Source of the DNA: Haemaphysalis longicornis
Lineage: Eukaryota > Arthropoda > Arachnida > Ixodida > Ixodidae
Reading direction: 5' to 3'
DNA: 64,000 bases
Assembly: GCA_013339765.2 (NCBI GenBank)
Contig: CM023453.1
Coordinates: forward strand, 27,853,868 to 27,917,867
Part shown: positions 44,153 to 58,527 of the stretch, piece by piece
Position numbering within the stretch: position 1 is the stretch's first letter
Layout of the letters: the number at the start of each line of letters is the position of its first letter
The notes under the pieces: model-generated
Databases searched by the model: none
What the model was told of the DNA's origin: nothing
What the model saw: the letters and a program-made list of their open reading frames with translations, nothing else
Program-made: the position numbers and the translations under genes

Positions 44153-45250
44153 GTACATCTTGCAACAGAGGAAGCGTCGGCATCTTCCGCTCTGTCGGCT
44201 TCAAAGCGCGACAGTGCGTAAACACCTGCGACAGCCGGCAGGGCAATAAGCACTTTCTGTCTTCTCATCGGCCACTGATAAGTGGCGTGTTAAGCCACTG
44301 TGAACTCCAAAAATCTCACTTTTTTTCATCATTACGCCTGCAGTATTCCGTCACTATGCGCCGACTTCGTTGAGAGAAACAGCTAAAAGGCTCCGTGGTG
44401 CTAACACGCGATTTCCAGTTAAGGGTCAGCCTGTCCATTGCTTTTATTGTATTATGTACTGTGTATTGCGTCTTAATGCACACGTCTTTCTTAAAACCTC
44501 CATCCAAACGAACAGTTCCTTTTACATCCCTCCAGCATATCTCTTGCTTCGTTCTTATTCGCTGGGCCCCAATTTTTAATTATTTTTAATTACCAGTAAA
44601 TTCCTGAACTGTATTTTTTACGCCTCAATGAACATGACAAGTCAGCGCAGTGTACACTGGTAATTTTAAATTCTTTGATACGCGATGCATCGTGGCCCTA
44701 CGTATTTTTTATTGTTTTTTAGTATCTTAAACTTTCCATTCTTTAATTAAGTGTTATGTTATGAAAAGGGGGAAAGGCTTCCAGTTTCATCAATAAGGTT
44801 GGAGTTTTTGAACTTGGTATAACACTTCTACAGAGTGAAAACTTTTCATCGATGAGTCCATCCACGTGCGCCACCCCGTAAGAACTTTGAGACTGTGCGA
44901 AAAATGAATAATGGCGAGTTTTCGCAACTTCCAAATACGTCATTTTCGGGCGCCAAATGTCCAAAATACCCAACCTGTGGATCTCTCTGTCGACTTCGTC
45001 CACAGCCCCCCTCAGACATACTACTATTGATAGCACAGGGCGTCCACAATAATTTTACGAAAGGCGGATGAGTTCAAAGAAACCGTACCGGTAGTGTATG
45101 CATGGTGGCGTAACGACGCTAGACACAGAAGCATAAAAAAATATGATCAACGAAGAAAAAATCTCTATTATTTTATGTAAACCCGAACAACCAATTCACC
45201 TCTCCACTTAACTCTTTTAATTTATAACTTGCAGGTAAGATCCAGTTGCA
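44153..45250. other. No gene recognised
   Basis: AT-rich, with no motif or TIR structure recognised. Confidence 0.35.
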
Positions 45251-45424
45251 GTGAGTGAGTGAGTGAGTGAGTGAGTGAGTGAGTGAGTGAGTGAGTGAGT
45301 GAGTGAGTGAGTGAGTGAGTGAGTGAGTGAGTGAGTGAGTGAGTGAGTGAGTGAGTGAGTGAGTGAGTGAGTGAGTGAGTGATGACTCACTGACTGACTG
45401 ACTCACTCACTCACTCGCTCAGTC
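45251..45424. repeat. (GAGT)n array with an inverted (ACTC) tail
   Basis: 33 GAGT-type units (45251-45382) are followed at once by about 40 bp of ACTCACTG/ACTCACTC, which is complementary to the array and can fold back on it. Confidence 0.9.
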
Positions 45425-47075
45425 AAAAGTTGTAAATGACACCGAAAAAGAGAAAGCAATTGTGTGATGAATAAGCAAGAAAATCGGGGGCTTATAGATG
45501 TTCTAACACATTTTATACAATTTAAAAAACACAAACGCCCTCTTCGTAATCATGTGGGAGGTATACAGCGATAGCTTTGGATACTCTTCGTAGTCGCATT
45601 GGCAGGAATCGGTCGTTTTGTTCCTCTCATACTCCCACAGAGATCTCTCACTCTCACAGAGCACATTTCGCAACACAGAGCAAACAACGCCTTGTCATGC
45701 TGGGTACAGTCGAAAACAACCGTTTCTTGAGTCAGCAGTTGTTTCTCCGCTTGCTAGTGCCACAAAGGGACTAAAATGTGTGCGCGTCCCCGTTTCTATT
45801 TCCTCCTTTTCGCCTGCCCTCTCATCCCCTTAACACCCCTCCACCAGTGCCGAGTAGCCATCCTGGCTCTAAGCCTGGAGAACCTCTCGGCCCTTCCGTT
45901 CACTTTTCTTCTAACTCTCTGAAGAGTAAGCACCCTCTACGCGCGTCGAAATTTTTTTTTACTTATGAATCATCGCTTGGGAGCCCAAAAGCAAGTGATA
46001 AGCCATCAAGCCGTGGAATAAATTGTTTCATAGTTGCTATTGCGTCCTGGGAGACTTTTGCACCCGAGTGTACGTCAACTCACCGGCTGGAAAACAAACG
46101 GGGCGCAGAGCGAACCTTACGGCAGCCATGACACACCGATCTGTTCGGTCGTGCACAGCGTGCACGTGCCCGTGGCATCTCTTTTCTCATTTATTTTCCC
46201 TTAAGGGCGAAAGAAGTAGTAATGATTATGCTTATACCATAAGAAAGAAAGTTACCAGACAAGCATGCAAGGGTTGGCTTCTCGGATAGGGTCCAACAGC
46301 GAACGATGATTGTGCCCTTGTGTCCGTGCCCGTCATCTGTGATCTAAGCGCCGGCCCGTCAACGCAAGGTCCCTTGTACTCATCGAAGGCGCACGGCTAC
46401 GGTGAGTGGTGCATGTCGACTTCAGAGTTACTGCGACGGCAAACAGGCCAGCCAGAACTCGTAAAATCTAAAGGCTCGTTTACGCACAAATGATTTGGAG
46501 CGCAGAAAATGGTTGTTTTCGCTCCGTCATGTTACGCCAATCTCGCTGCGCCCTACGGTGAATTGGCGTTCATTACATACTGGAGCATGCGCAGAGCAGT
46601 CGGCTGCAGGGATTGCGCCACATTTGTCATGTTTTCACCCGGAACCCCCTTCCTCATGTGTAACATCTTCCTGGAAACTATATCACCACAGCTGAAAGGA
46701 GTCTCACCGATGGCAAAAACATTGGCTGGTGATTACGATACTCTCTAATGCGATATTTGGGTGCAGCAGTTGTGCGCTGCGGCAGCACTCACTCGTGGGT
46801 TCTCTCGACGGCAGCGATGATAAGCCTCTGCGTCGGCGGCGCGAAGTGCGCCTCAGGAAGGGGCCGCGACCCGCGTCTTAGGCAGGGAACACACACCATC
46901 ATCACGCACACGCCCCCTTCACATTTTCGCCAGCGTCGCGCAGACGAGCGTCTCGTACGGGCGCAGCATACTGCCACCTTTCCCCACCGAACACTTTCGG
47001 AGAGCGCTCGCGCCGCCACGGTGAACCGCCTTCCCCTCACAATTTCGCGACACTCTCCTCATTTGCTTTATTTCG
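45425..47075. other. No gene recognised
   Basis: Overlapping short frames on the plus strand (up to 117 codons at 45778-46131) show no recognisable family. Confidence 0.35.
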
Positions 47076-47146
47076 CTATTCGGTCTTGCCATCGTTCACT
47101 CGGTATTTTCCCTATTCGGTCTTACCATCGTTCACTCGGTTACGAC
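47076..47146. repeat. 36-bp tandem duplication
   Basis: CTATTCGGTCTTGCCATCGT (47076) is repeated as CTATTCGGTCTTACCATCGT (47112), each followed by TCACTCGGT. Confidence 0.75.
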
Positions 47147-48327
47147 GACGACGCGGCTCAGCCCCGAGACCGCCGCCAAGGGGCTGTGCTCTAAAACGAG
47201 GGACAATCGCTTCGGGCTCTATTCGTATAGACGGTCGCGAGGATCGCCAAACTGCATTCATGTATAGGGCTCCGTTACCGCCGCCGCACATAACGTTCTG
47301 GAAAATGTTGCTATGGCAGTTATCGACATAAAAATACAAAACACACATGCATCAAGGAAGGCGTAAGCCATGAAGTGCTTGCTTGCAGTTTTATTGGGAG
47401 TACATTGGGACTTCCGTTTGTTTTCTCTACCAACCGCGAAATTGAATAAAAAGGGACCTTTACTCCTTTTTGTTCCCGGCCGCGAACGGTAGAGAAAAAA
47501 TACAGGAGAGAGAAAACGCTGCAAAGCGGCAGACAGGAGACGAATTTCATTGACGTCGGGTTCCTGATACGCTGACATTGTGAAACGCCTTTCGAGAAAC
47601 CCCTTTTAATCCTCCTCTCTTGCTCAAGTTTTTTTAAGCTTACCTTTTGCTGACTTTCGTATTTCTTTCACTCCAAGTTGCTGCAAAAGCTTGGAAAGAA
47701 AGAGCATTCTAAGTGCATTCGTTCCCTCTATCGAAGTTCAACACAAACAGAGACGACAAAATAAAGGAAGCCGTGCCTTTTCCGCTAATAGCGATGTACA
47801 GCCTACCTCTGTTCTGCTTGACGCCGGTGTTTTGTTTTGGTCGGTGTAGAAAAAAGTTTAAAGTTCGATTTTTTTGCCTGTTCAACGTCCTGGTGAACAG
47901 TACGGTATTTATTTACTTTTTAAAACAGGAGGAAGGAAAACACGTAGTGTTTCGCTGACGCCTGCAAACCAGACGCCCTACCTCAAAGTCGGCCGCTGGG
48001 TTCAGCACCGCCAGGGCAAACTTCGCTGACTGGGAACTTTTCTGGAAGGGGCTTCAAGAACATCTTCAGCCTTTAGAAGAGCGAGACGACGGGAGAGCCT
48101 AATCAGTTTCATTCTGCGCTCGAGGCACCTTCCCACTTTGCTCAATATTTCGATTTTTTTTTTTGAGGTAGCACAAGTTTTATGCAAAATACACACGTGG
48201 TTCAGCATGAGGTAGCAAAATATACGCATGTTTTATTCGTTATATTACGTATAGAAGTAGTATAGAATACGAAAATACAACCTAACACAACATAACGTTA
48301 TTTAACAAAAAAAGCATAGCATGAATA
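47147..48327. other. No gene recognised
   Basis: No motif or repeat structure was seen. Confidence 0.35.
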
Positions 48328-49052
48328 GGGTTGTTCATTTTGGGTTTTGTAATTATCTGAAATCCGGGGGTAAAAATCGGGTGCTATTTTTCGAAATGAT
48401 AATCCGGGAGAAATCGGTGTTTTTTTTTTTAAAGCATTCCGAAATTCGGGTTCTTTCAGGTTAAATGTTATTTTATCAAAAAGTGTCCCGAGCTTCTGCA
48501 ATGCGTTAAAATTATTGTTTGTTTCAAGCCGGTAATGTGGGGTTTCTAGCAAATACTCTCTGAAATTTGGCGTTCCTTTGGAATTGAATCAGTAATAATG
48601 ACAGTAAAGAGCATTGATAACTTCTAAGATATTAAACAGAAAGAAAGCTGGTCGTTGATTTTTTACACATCCTTGTTTACATACATTGTCATCTGAAACC
48701 CGCCTCTCTTCGAGACCTGTCCGATTGTTGAACTTACCTCAGCCGGTAGAAAGTCTTCTCGACATCACAGCTTCCCTTAGCTGGGCACAGCAATGCCAGT
48801 GCAGCGTTTGCCATCCACGGGGAAACGAGCGATAGAGTCATGCCAATACTCAATTAGTTCGAAAGCTGTGTTTGTGGGGATTGCTTCAAACAAGTACTGG
48901 TTGTGAACGGCGAACCGTCAGCCCACAATTGTGAATATTGATTGTTTTAAAGGGTCCATTCGAGAGAAATCGAGTTTAACCCGATTCTCCTGAAACATGT
49001 TCTGGGTGTAGAACTCGCGTAAAATCGGGTTTTACCCGAAAACGAACAACCC
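48328..49052. mobile_element. TIR element, GGGTTGTTC ends
   Basis: The left end GGGTTGTTCATTTTGGGTTT is inverted at the right as AAACGAACAACCC, with TA on each side (48326-48327 and 49053-49054; the flanking AATA/TATT is itself palindromic, so the duplication is ambiguous). Sub-terminal AAATCGGG/CCCGATT motifs repeat on both sides. No transposase was found. A related end occurs at 27143. Confidence 0.65.
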
Positions 49053-50056
49053 TATTAAAATGAAATAGGTTCCGGTCATCCCCATCGTCGCCATCATTTT
49101 CTTTCAGTGGGTTTCACACATTCACGAAACAAAACGCGATTGGCCGGAGCGCAGTCCAAATAGCTGCACGAAACGGCTGCTTTTTGCCAGTCGGCAATGT
49201 CCGCGTGATTGATGGTAGGAGGGGCTATGTGCATCGACGCCACGCTCTCCCCCACCTCCACCACATTTATGCTGATGCCGTTGCGCGCTCTCTCCCTCTC
49301 CATGGCTCCGATGCAGCGCCGAGCGCCGACGCCACACTCTCCCCGTCCTCTCCCATGCCTCGGCTTCTGTAGCGGCATGCCGTCTGTCGCTGCCCGGTTT
49401 TCGGTACACGGACATTTCCGCCCTCTTCTTTAAGAACGCACGCGGGGGATTCAAACAGGGCTGAAAGGTTAACAGCTTCGCCGTCAAAGGTTCCGTAGCC
49501 ATCACACCACACTCAATGCGCCATTACAGCGTCTGCATCAAGTACATACGGCTCTGACGAAAACGACGGCCACAGTTACAATTGTCAGCCCGCTGGGTCG
49601 ACGAAGACGACAATAATAGAAAGGCGGGGCAGGAGCTTCGGAGCTACTGTGTATTCGGCTGTAGTTTCTTGAAGTCAGACACGTTGTTTGTAAACGAAAG
49701 TCCATGTAGAAAAGCTCTGCCAAAACGATGAGGTCTGCAAAAAAAAAGCAGAAACAATTCAACACATTCTATAAAATTGTATAGTATCCATCCAAAACAA
49801 CGTGAAGAAAATATCCATCTTTCCGAACCTCCAGGATTTAAAGGGGCACAGAGAGAACGTAAATTGCAAAAGCATGGTGGTTATAAAAAGGAGGTTGAAA
49901 TGTCGGAGGAAAAAACGCAGAAACATGACGCAGGGACATAACATGGAAAAGATGTATCCTGTTACGAACAAGTTCTAAGTTCAAGTTCTAATCAACTTGA
50001 GCCTGCCGCTAACGTAACGTAAATTCAAAGGTAGGCGCAGTAAATTCTGTGGTGAG
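49053..50056. other. No gene recognised
   Basis: The frames around 49094-49512 overlap on both strands without a motif. Confidence 0.35.
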
Positions 50057-50245
50057 ATCACACGTGTCATCACCCCGACCTCAAAGGAGATTAAATAAAT
50101 AAATAAATAAATAAATATAAATAAATAAATAAATCATTACGAAGACAGGATTACCTTACACGTGACATCATCCCGACTCGGAGATACCAAATCGATCAAT
50201 CAGCCAACCAATCGATCAAAACGAAGACAGGATTATCTCTACATT
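50057..50245. repeat. About 90-bp tandem duplication with (AAAT)n
   Basis: CACACGTGTCATCACCCCGA (50060) and CACGTGACATCATCCCGACT (50160), as well as CGAAGACAGGATTACC (50139) and CGAAGACAGGATTATC (50223), mark two diverged copies. An AAAT array (50092-50133) expanded in the first copy. Confidence 0.65.
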
Positions 50246-51748
50246 AACTGCCGATGGGTGGTACGGCAATTTCGGGTCGGAGACATCACTTTTCACGTGA
50301 GCCTTCGGGTCGTATTAGTAAGAAAAAAGAAAGGGGGGGAAGCGAGCTGGACAGCTCCTTCTTTAGAAGCTCAGAAGGGAAAACTGCACATGAAAAAGGC
50401 GTAATTTAGCGAAAGTTCCTTGTTTACATATAGAGCGTTTCTTTCCGCATGTTCTAATAAAGAAAAAAAAAATGTCACACATTTTTGAAGGCACTGGAGT
50501 AACGAAGAGTAACAACAGTTTTCTAACAGAATCGCTGTCAAGTTAGAGCGTGCGCGAAAGTCCTTACTTTGTTCTAGTCTCCTGCTCATTAAAAGTGTTC
50601 TCGCGTGACGCTCCGGAATTAACGCCTTCTTTTGCTATTTTGTCATCTCAGTCACGGTGCTTTAGGCTTACAGCGGCGCTTCATCAATTACTCTCTTCAC
50701 TCTTGTTTGTCAGGAAACTCACCGGTCTCTTTTAGCACACCCCGCTTATCCCTATCCCATAGAAATTCCGGACTCATTCATCCTCCGTTCTTGTGTCCAA
50801 GTAACTTTTTTTCTCGAATTTTCATTTTTCCACAGAGCATATAGTAAAAAAGAAAGGGGCCACGCCGCTTTGTTGCCACGCGCACGAACAGTCGAGTGCC
50901 CGGCACGTCAATTTACGTGCATACACTACTGTTGCTACCCAGCAAACGACGCGAGCGACAGTGTTTTCCGGAACTCCTACCTTAATCACACGGCTGACAA
51001 AACCCGCCGTGCCCCAAAGGAAACACTACGCAAATTTTGACATCACAACGAGTAAAACGGGACAGTCTTTGTTGTTTTCTTTTTTCTAGGCGGGTAAATC
51101 ACGCCGAACGATGCGAATGGCAGCAGCAGCTACCTGGTTGCTGTCACAAACAATAGACTCCTGCTGCTTTCATCGAGCCTTCTTTCATTTCAACACGAAA
51201 AACTGGACTTCTTTGTGATCTTTCTCTATTTTTTTCTCCAGGCGACCTGAACGCCAGCGGCAGGTAGCGGGACAACAACGAAAGAAAAAAGTTATCGTGA
51301 AATTCTTTGGTGCCGTTACAATAGATAGGGTTTTGCTCCGCGATCTTTTTTATCACTCTGAATATTGTTTTAAACTTTTCGAAGCGCTTCTTTGTTCCCG
51401 TATGCTACCTGACGTGTTTGCCGTCTTTTGTTTTTGCCTCGCGAGTGACGGTGTTGCCACCAAGCTGCGCTACAACAATACAGCGTTCTTTCGTAAACAC
51501 GCGCTGTTTCATCAGAAAACTGAAAATGGAGTCACCGGTTCTCATTTTCTTTTTTAAACAAGAAGGATATTTCGGAGTGCCGAACAAACAATGTGATCGG
51601 CGCAACCGCCTCACGGGACTACAAAAAAAAAAGAATGCCTCCATTTTTGTAATAATGAATCCGGGAACCCCTAGACGACGGGTCTTGGGATTTTTACTCA
51701 ATTGACGTCGCTAGCGTTAAACGCGGCTTGCTAACAGTGCATCCTTTT
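50246..51748. other. No gene recognised
   Basis: No motif or repeat structure was seen. Confidence 0.35.
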
Positions 51749-52105
51749 TTAATACATACACTTGAAACTGTCGGTATGATTTACGATGCGGCGTGCGTGC
51801 TGCACGCAGGACTCATTTACCGACATCTCTTGGTTATGTTTCTGTTCTTTTTCGTCCTTCTGAGCACTCAATCTTGAGTTTGTCTTATAATATGGCGGGC
51901 GAGGTTCGCAAGCCACAAACTCATCTCCCCTGAAGATTAGTTTCCCTGGCGTCGCAGAGCTAAGCCTTTTTCTCTCTTCTTGACTCCTAGCCTCCCTCCT
52001 TCTTGCCAGTTCCTGAGGATTGTAAGCTTCGTGTATATCATCGAGACAACAGCGGACTAACTCGTGCAGGAAAACTTTAGCGTGCGGGAAAGAGAGGACC
52101 ATCAT
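51749..52105 (-). CDS. Unassigned ORF (118 aa)
   Basis: The frame starts MMVLSFPHAKVFLHELVRCC and has a charged middle (NPQELARRREARSQEERKRL) and a hydrophilic tail. Composition is protein-like and unlike the repeats around it, but no domain is recognised. No neighbouring exon with matching phase was found. It could be a chance frame, a transposon gene piece or an exon. Confidence 0.2.
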   Translation of the reverse strand: MMVLSFPHAKVFLHELVRCCLDDIHEAYNPQELARRREARSQEERKRLSSATPGKLIFRGDEFVACEPRPPYYKTNSRLSAQKDEKEQKHNQEMSVNESCVQHARRIVNHTDSFKCMY

Positions 52106-52911
52106 CCTCCGTGCGCAGGATGGACGTAAGATGAAGAAAATTATGGTTAGTCTTAAAGTGCCACAGGAATTTATGTTGCAGGGAATAGGTAGTGAACATT
52201 TTTCGGAAAGAACAAAAAAGAAGTTGAGATTAGTTTGTCGGGCCTATATCTGCGCCACAGCATGCGCTATATTTCAGTCAATTTTTTCGCCAACCTTGCA
52301 ACCAGTCGCCAGAAGTATCAGCTGCCTTTGTGAAGTTATTCCTGCACCTTCGTTTCTTTGCGCGTCAGGAAACTCAAAATAGTGCTTTCGTGTACGCACT
52401 TCAAAGACGCTTTGTGTACTGTCTATGCATCGCACTACCCAACGGGCTCAGCCAAAGCTTTGTTCTATGCCAGGCGGAACGACTGCCGCGTGACTTATAC
52501 GTTTAGGTGGTCAAATGATTCCAGCGTACATTATCTGCCAGGCTTAATCTACCAAGCCAGCATGGTCTATAGAACCGTTTGGGGCCGTTAAGTGCGGATC
52601 ACTTCTATCGTTCCACCATGCGATTGGCTGCGCGTGTTCTCCGTATGAATGATGATGTCACGCTTTTATGAAGTATTGGATTCCTAAACGCCTTGAATTC
52701 TGCTGACACCCAAGAACATGATAGTCATCCCACCTCTCGTTGCACGAACGTTTCATAAAAGTTTCGCCTTGTGTGTCTGAAGAGGCAGGGCGGGGGAAAA
52801 AATGAACAGTGTGCTGGCCATGCTGGGGAGCCTCAGAACGCGTGCTCATCCGCACACAACTGCGGTCATTCTGAGTACAGCGCAGAAATTTAAAACGTAC
52901 CTCTTCCTTAA
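52106..52911. other. No gene recognised
   Basis: A 77-codon frame at 52358-52591 has no motif. Confidence 0.35.
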
Positions 52912-53424
52912 AGGAGCCATGAAGAGAAAATACTGCTTCTCTTAATTTGAAAGAACTAGGATTCAGTATCTCACTCAGCTCCATTAGAGCCACAAAAGAT
53001 GTTTTATGTTTTTTAACAAAAAAAACAAGAAGTATTTAAAAACTTGCAAATTTTGCGCCAAAGTGACGTGTTATGAGCAAGAATGACGTCATACGGGCCA
53101 ACAATAAAATATAATTTTCAGTGCGTTAACTGCACGTTAGCATTCAAGTGATGCGGTCAAATGGAATTAGAGGCCCCATTACAGACGTCCAGTCATCTGT
53201 CGTCGCGACAGGTCAGTTAGGCGGCCGCCAATCGCACAAACAAGGTTCCGTGGCGTCATAGAAAAGTTGCGGGAAATTGGCTTGGGGGGGTTGCGACTAC
53301 TTCGCACGTTTTCTTTAATATCTCCGTTATTTGTTAGAAGATTGCGATGATATTGGTATCATTGTTATCGGGACTAAGCAGTCTTTCTAATAAAGCCAAC
53401 TTGTATTTTGTCTTCATGGATCCT
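52912..53424. mobile_element. TIR element of the AGGAGCCATGA type
   Basis: The left end AGGAGCCATGAAGAGAAAAT is paired with the right end ATTTTGTCTTCATGGATCCT, flanked by TTAA on both sides (52908-52911 and 53425-53428). It is the same family as 22794-23625, without the SINE. No transposase. Confidence 0.85.
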
Positions 53425-53535
53425 TTAAGGTCAGCGTCAACGAAGAAGCGAAAGTCGATGGTCGTTTATGGTCGTGACTCCATGGTGCCGGCAAGTAAGA
53501 AAACGGGTATGGCCGACTAAAACCACGTTGCTTTT

Positions 53536-55640
<2,105 letters not shown>

Positions 55641-55964
55641 TACTCGGTTACAACTCAAGAACGGCACCACCTCATGTAGTGTATCACTCCGTCAAAGCGC
55701 CGAACCCGTGACGTCAGTGCGCGCGTGTTTTGAAACGGGTTTGCTATGAATGCGTGATATCGTCTGCCCTTGCTCAGGCAGTTTCGTTTGTCGTCACTGG
55801 AGTCCGTTTATAAGCATATTAAGTCCAAAAAAAACACGGGAACGGCTCACGCCATGTTCAAAATATTCCCAGTAACGCCCTACTTGCGCCGCGCGGAAAA
55901 CATCCGGCTACGGTGATAAGGCACAGCGGCAACTTCCGGTGCCGTTCTTAAGTTGTCACCGAGT
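55641..55964. mobile_element. Short TIR element (MITE), 324 bp
   Basis: TACTCGGTTACAACTCAAGA at the left is inverted at the right (GTTCTTAAGTTGTCACCGAG, then TA), with TA flanking both ends. The inverted repeats are about 28 bp with two mismatches. The interior is non-coding. Confidence 0.8.
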
Positions 55965-56274
55965 ATAGTGAAACTAGATAAACCAAAATGCGTTTATTGT
56001 TTATTTTTTATATCACTAAAGAAGTGATATGTTCTAAAAGCAGCAAACTAGGTCGTCTGAAATGTTTCTATGCATTTGTAAAACCTTTTGTGTATGGTAC
56101 ACGGTGCTTTTGAAGCCCGTGAGTCTTGAATTAGTAATTCCCATAGAAATTTTATCCGGTGAGTCCTTTTATATGTTTCGCTGCACTGATCAGGCCCTTC
56201 TTTTTTCCCAAATGACTGCCCTTGTTTTTCTCGTTAAAGCATCCGACATTCAAGCGGCTCTGCTCGCGTCGCAG

Positions 56275-56488
56275 GTTCGGCCGTGTCCCCGCCACCACCG
56301 TCTGGGCCGCCTCCGGCCGGCGGTGGTGGGTCCCCCTCCCGGTGGGTGAGCGGCCGCTCCCCGAGGGCGGCCAACGCGAGCTGCGGCATGGCCGAGTTCG
56401 ACGCCTGCATGCGCCAGCTCAGCAGCATCACCGAGTCCGACGAGCTGGCCTTGGCCGCTTCCAAGCACGAGTTGGACATACTCTGCAG
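56275..56488 (+). CDS. Exon of a cysteine-rich secreted arthropod protein (first exon seen)
   Basis: The acceptor is ...CGCGTCGCAG at 56274 and the donor is GTGAAG at 56489. The exon opens with two bases of a codon, so a preceding phase-1 exon must lie upstream but was not found. It encodes a Pro/Gly-rich stretch (SPPPPSGPPPAGGGG), an N-A-S glycosylation sequon, then CGMAEFDACMRQLSSITESD and ASKHELDILC, ending on AG of a split Ser codon. The cysteine spacing and the continuing pattern in the next two exons fit a secreted arthropod family with conserved cysteines that I cannot name reliably. GC content is much higher than in the flanking introns. Confidence 0.75.
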
Positions 56489-56655
56489 GTGAAGGGCTGC
56501 GCCTGGCCTCTCCGTAAAGTGTCTTCCTTCGCTCCTGCAAATTGCCACCCTCAGCGATCCGGGAATGAAAGCTTAGGCGTGCGGCGAAATCTTAAGATTT
56601 CGTCGCACGCATAACTGTCTTTTTAAATGTATTCAATCAAATGAATTCAATTTTA

Positions 56656-56805
56656 GGCTATGTTCAGACTACCGCCGCAAAAGCCTTATCGTGATCTACG
56701 GACGTAAAAAAAACGACATGTCAAGCAGTTTGGTTGGCTGAGACATGGAATGACGCCATTCTTTAAAGTTATTGCGACAATTGCGGCAACAGTCTGAACC
56801 AGGCC
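56656..56805. mobile_element. 150-bp TIR element in intron
   Basis: GGCTATGTTCAGACTACCGC ... is inverted at the right as TTGCGGCAACAGTCTGAACC AGGCC. Imperfect inverted repeats of about 25 bp. The target duplication is not clear. Confidence 0.65.
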
Positions 56806-57532
56806 GTAAGAATTATTCAGATATTTCACATATATTTGAAATATATATTAAATGTAGTCAATCTTCCAGAATATATCAGAATATATTCAGAACATATATT
56901 CTGAATATATATATGAATATATCAAACGTGTGCAATCTTAAGACTGAATACTTTTCATCTGATGGCCCCCAGGGCATTGTCAACATACGTTTCTTTCCGT
57001 TTTTGGACATAATGTGCTTCCCTTTCCGTCGAAAGCGAAATTAGCATGGAAGCATCAAAATATTCTCTACGTCCTTTAAAAAAGAGGAAGCATCTTTTTT
57101 CCTGACGTGCTACGACATGTGTGCTTCAATTTAGTTAAGGCCTATTTTGTTTTTGTACCTTGTAGGCTGATGCGGTCTCTAAATAAGAAGTTGTTCAACG
57201 GACATACGTTAATCGTGTACGAAGTGGTCTCGCGATCGTCCTTCAATATTCTGCGTAAGATGGGTTACGGCTCGAAGAATGCAAAGCTCGTACACTCCTT
57301 CGGAAGTAGAGAGTAAAAACGTTGAGTAAGGTATGCAGAGAAAGCATCGCGCCAGGTTTTTTTTTTTTTAATCTGCCTTTGGCCAGTTGCACTCTGCTGA
57401 CCCGACCTACTTTCAGCTTGTACGTATTTGTGCGCTCGGAGCCAAACCCAGTCGAATTATGGCCGTGCTCTAACACCAACCGGAAGCGTAGTCGTCGATC
57501 GACTTGACTCCGCAACTTTTTTCCCCCTGCAG
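56806..57532 (+). other. Intron remainder
   Basis: It includes an AT-rich block (56815-56935) with an ATATTCAGA...TCTGAATAT palindrome, and a T run at 57357. No exon was seen between 56489 and 57532. Confidence 0.5.
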
Positions 57533-57675
57533 CAAATGGAAAATGGGCCACCGGTGCATGGACGAGCACATGTCCCGGTGTTCGGACAAGCTCAAGCAGT
57601 ACCTCTACAACGATGTCGTTCAGGGCACGCGGCAGGTCATGAACGAGCTCTGCAGTCCTGGACGCATGCAGAATG
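57533..57675 (+). CDS. Exon of the same cysteine-rich protein (second exon seen)
   Basis: The acceptor has a strong tract (TTTTTTCCCCCTGCAG) and the donor is GTGAGC. Joined to the previous exon it completes the split Ser codon and stays open. It encodes KWKMGHRCMDEHMSRCSDKL, KQYLYNDVVQGTRQVMNELC and SPGRMQN, ending on the first base of a codon. Evenly spaced cysteines and the aromatic positions suggest a disulfide-bonded helical domain. The codons are GC-biased. Confidence 0.85.
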
Positions 57676-58285
57676 GTGAGCACCTGCCCGCTCCTCTATC
57701 GATACACCCGCGGCTGTTTCTCGTTACAGAAAAAAATCAACCCTCGATCTCTTCGCACAAATACCTAAAAAATATCTGGCACGCGCTGAATTGCTGGGCG
57801 CCGTTGACGGAGCATGCACCGCCACTCCGCCGGTTGTACACTTGACGTCAGCGTACAACACGCACATTTTCACAAAAAGTAAAATAACAGTTCCGTAAAA
57901 GTAGTGAAGGATCATTCAGACCAAGGCATTTTATGTCAAGTAAATGTCATAAGTTCACTGTGACATTTCCACGAGATTTACTACTCGATATACAGCTCCG
58001 GTGCGGCACAAAAACGTGGCTATGTATAAAAGCACCAACCTGTGGCGGTAATCAAACAACTGCGGTAGCTGTTTTTTAATTACCGCCATAGGCAAGATGC
58101 CTTTTGTTGGATGCCTTCGTACTTCTGCTCAGGCTTACGAAAACTTCCTGAGCGCATGCAGCCTTGGAATGGACGGCCTGTTTAGGTTGCACCATGTGGC
58201 CCTCTTTCACTGAGAACAACGCTATATACTGGGCACATGGTTTAAAGACTCGTTGATTGCGCTCAGCCGCTCAGCTGAGCCCACC
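57676..58285. other. Intron, no feature recognised
   Basis: No motif or repeat structure was seen. Confidence 0.4.
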
Positions 58286-58527
58286 ACCCGCTGCGGTGGC
58301 TCAGTGGCTAAGGCGTTGTGCTGCTGAGCACGAAGTCGCGGGTTCGATTAACGGCCGCGGCGGCCGCTTTTCTGACGGAGGCGAAAAGCAAAAAAACGCC
58401 CGTGTGTGCGAGATTTCGGCGCACGTTAAATATCTCCAGGTGGTCAAAGTTAATCCGGAGCGCTCCACTACGGCGCGCCCCATCGACTGCGTTGCGTCGG
58501 CGCGGTAAACCCTACAATCAATCAAGT
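58286..58527 (+). mobile_element. Full-length Ruka-type tRNA-derived SINE
   Basis: The A-box region GGTGGCTCAGTGGCTAAGGC, the B box GCGGGTTCGATTAAC, the body GACGGAGGCGAAAAGC and the tail ACCCTACAATCAATCAA are all present. TGAGCCCACC flanks both sides (58276-58285 and 58528-58537) as the target duplication. It lies in sense orientation in the 4-kb intron of the cysteine-rich gene. Confidence 0.9.

Noticed and set aside
45173..45424. CRISPR-like or satellite array
   Set aside because: Uninterrupted tetranucleotide units with no spacers. A simple repeat in a eukaryotic genome.
56062..56349. MFLCICKTFCVWYTVLLKP as a signal-peptide exon for the 56-kb gene
   Set aside because: The following GTGAGT donor leaves phase 0, which does not fit the two-base opening of the exon at 56275.
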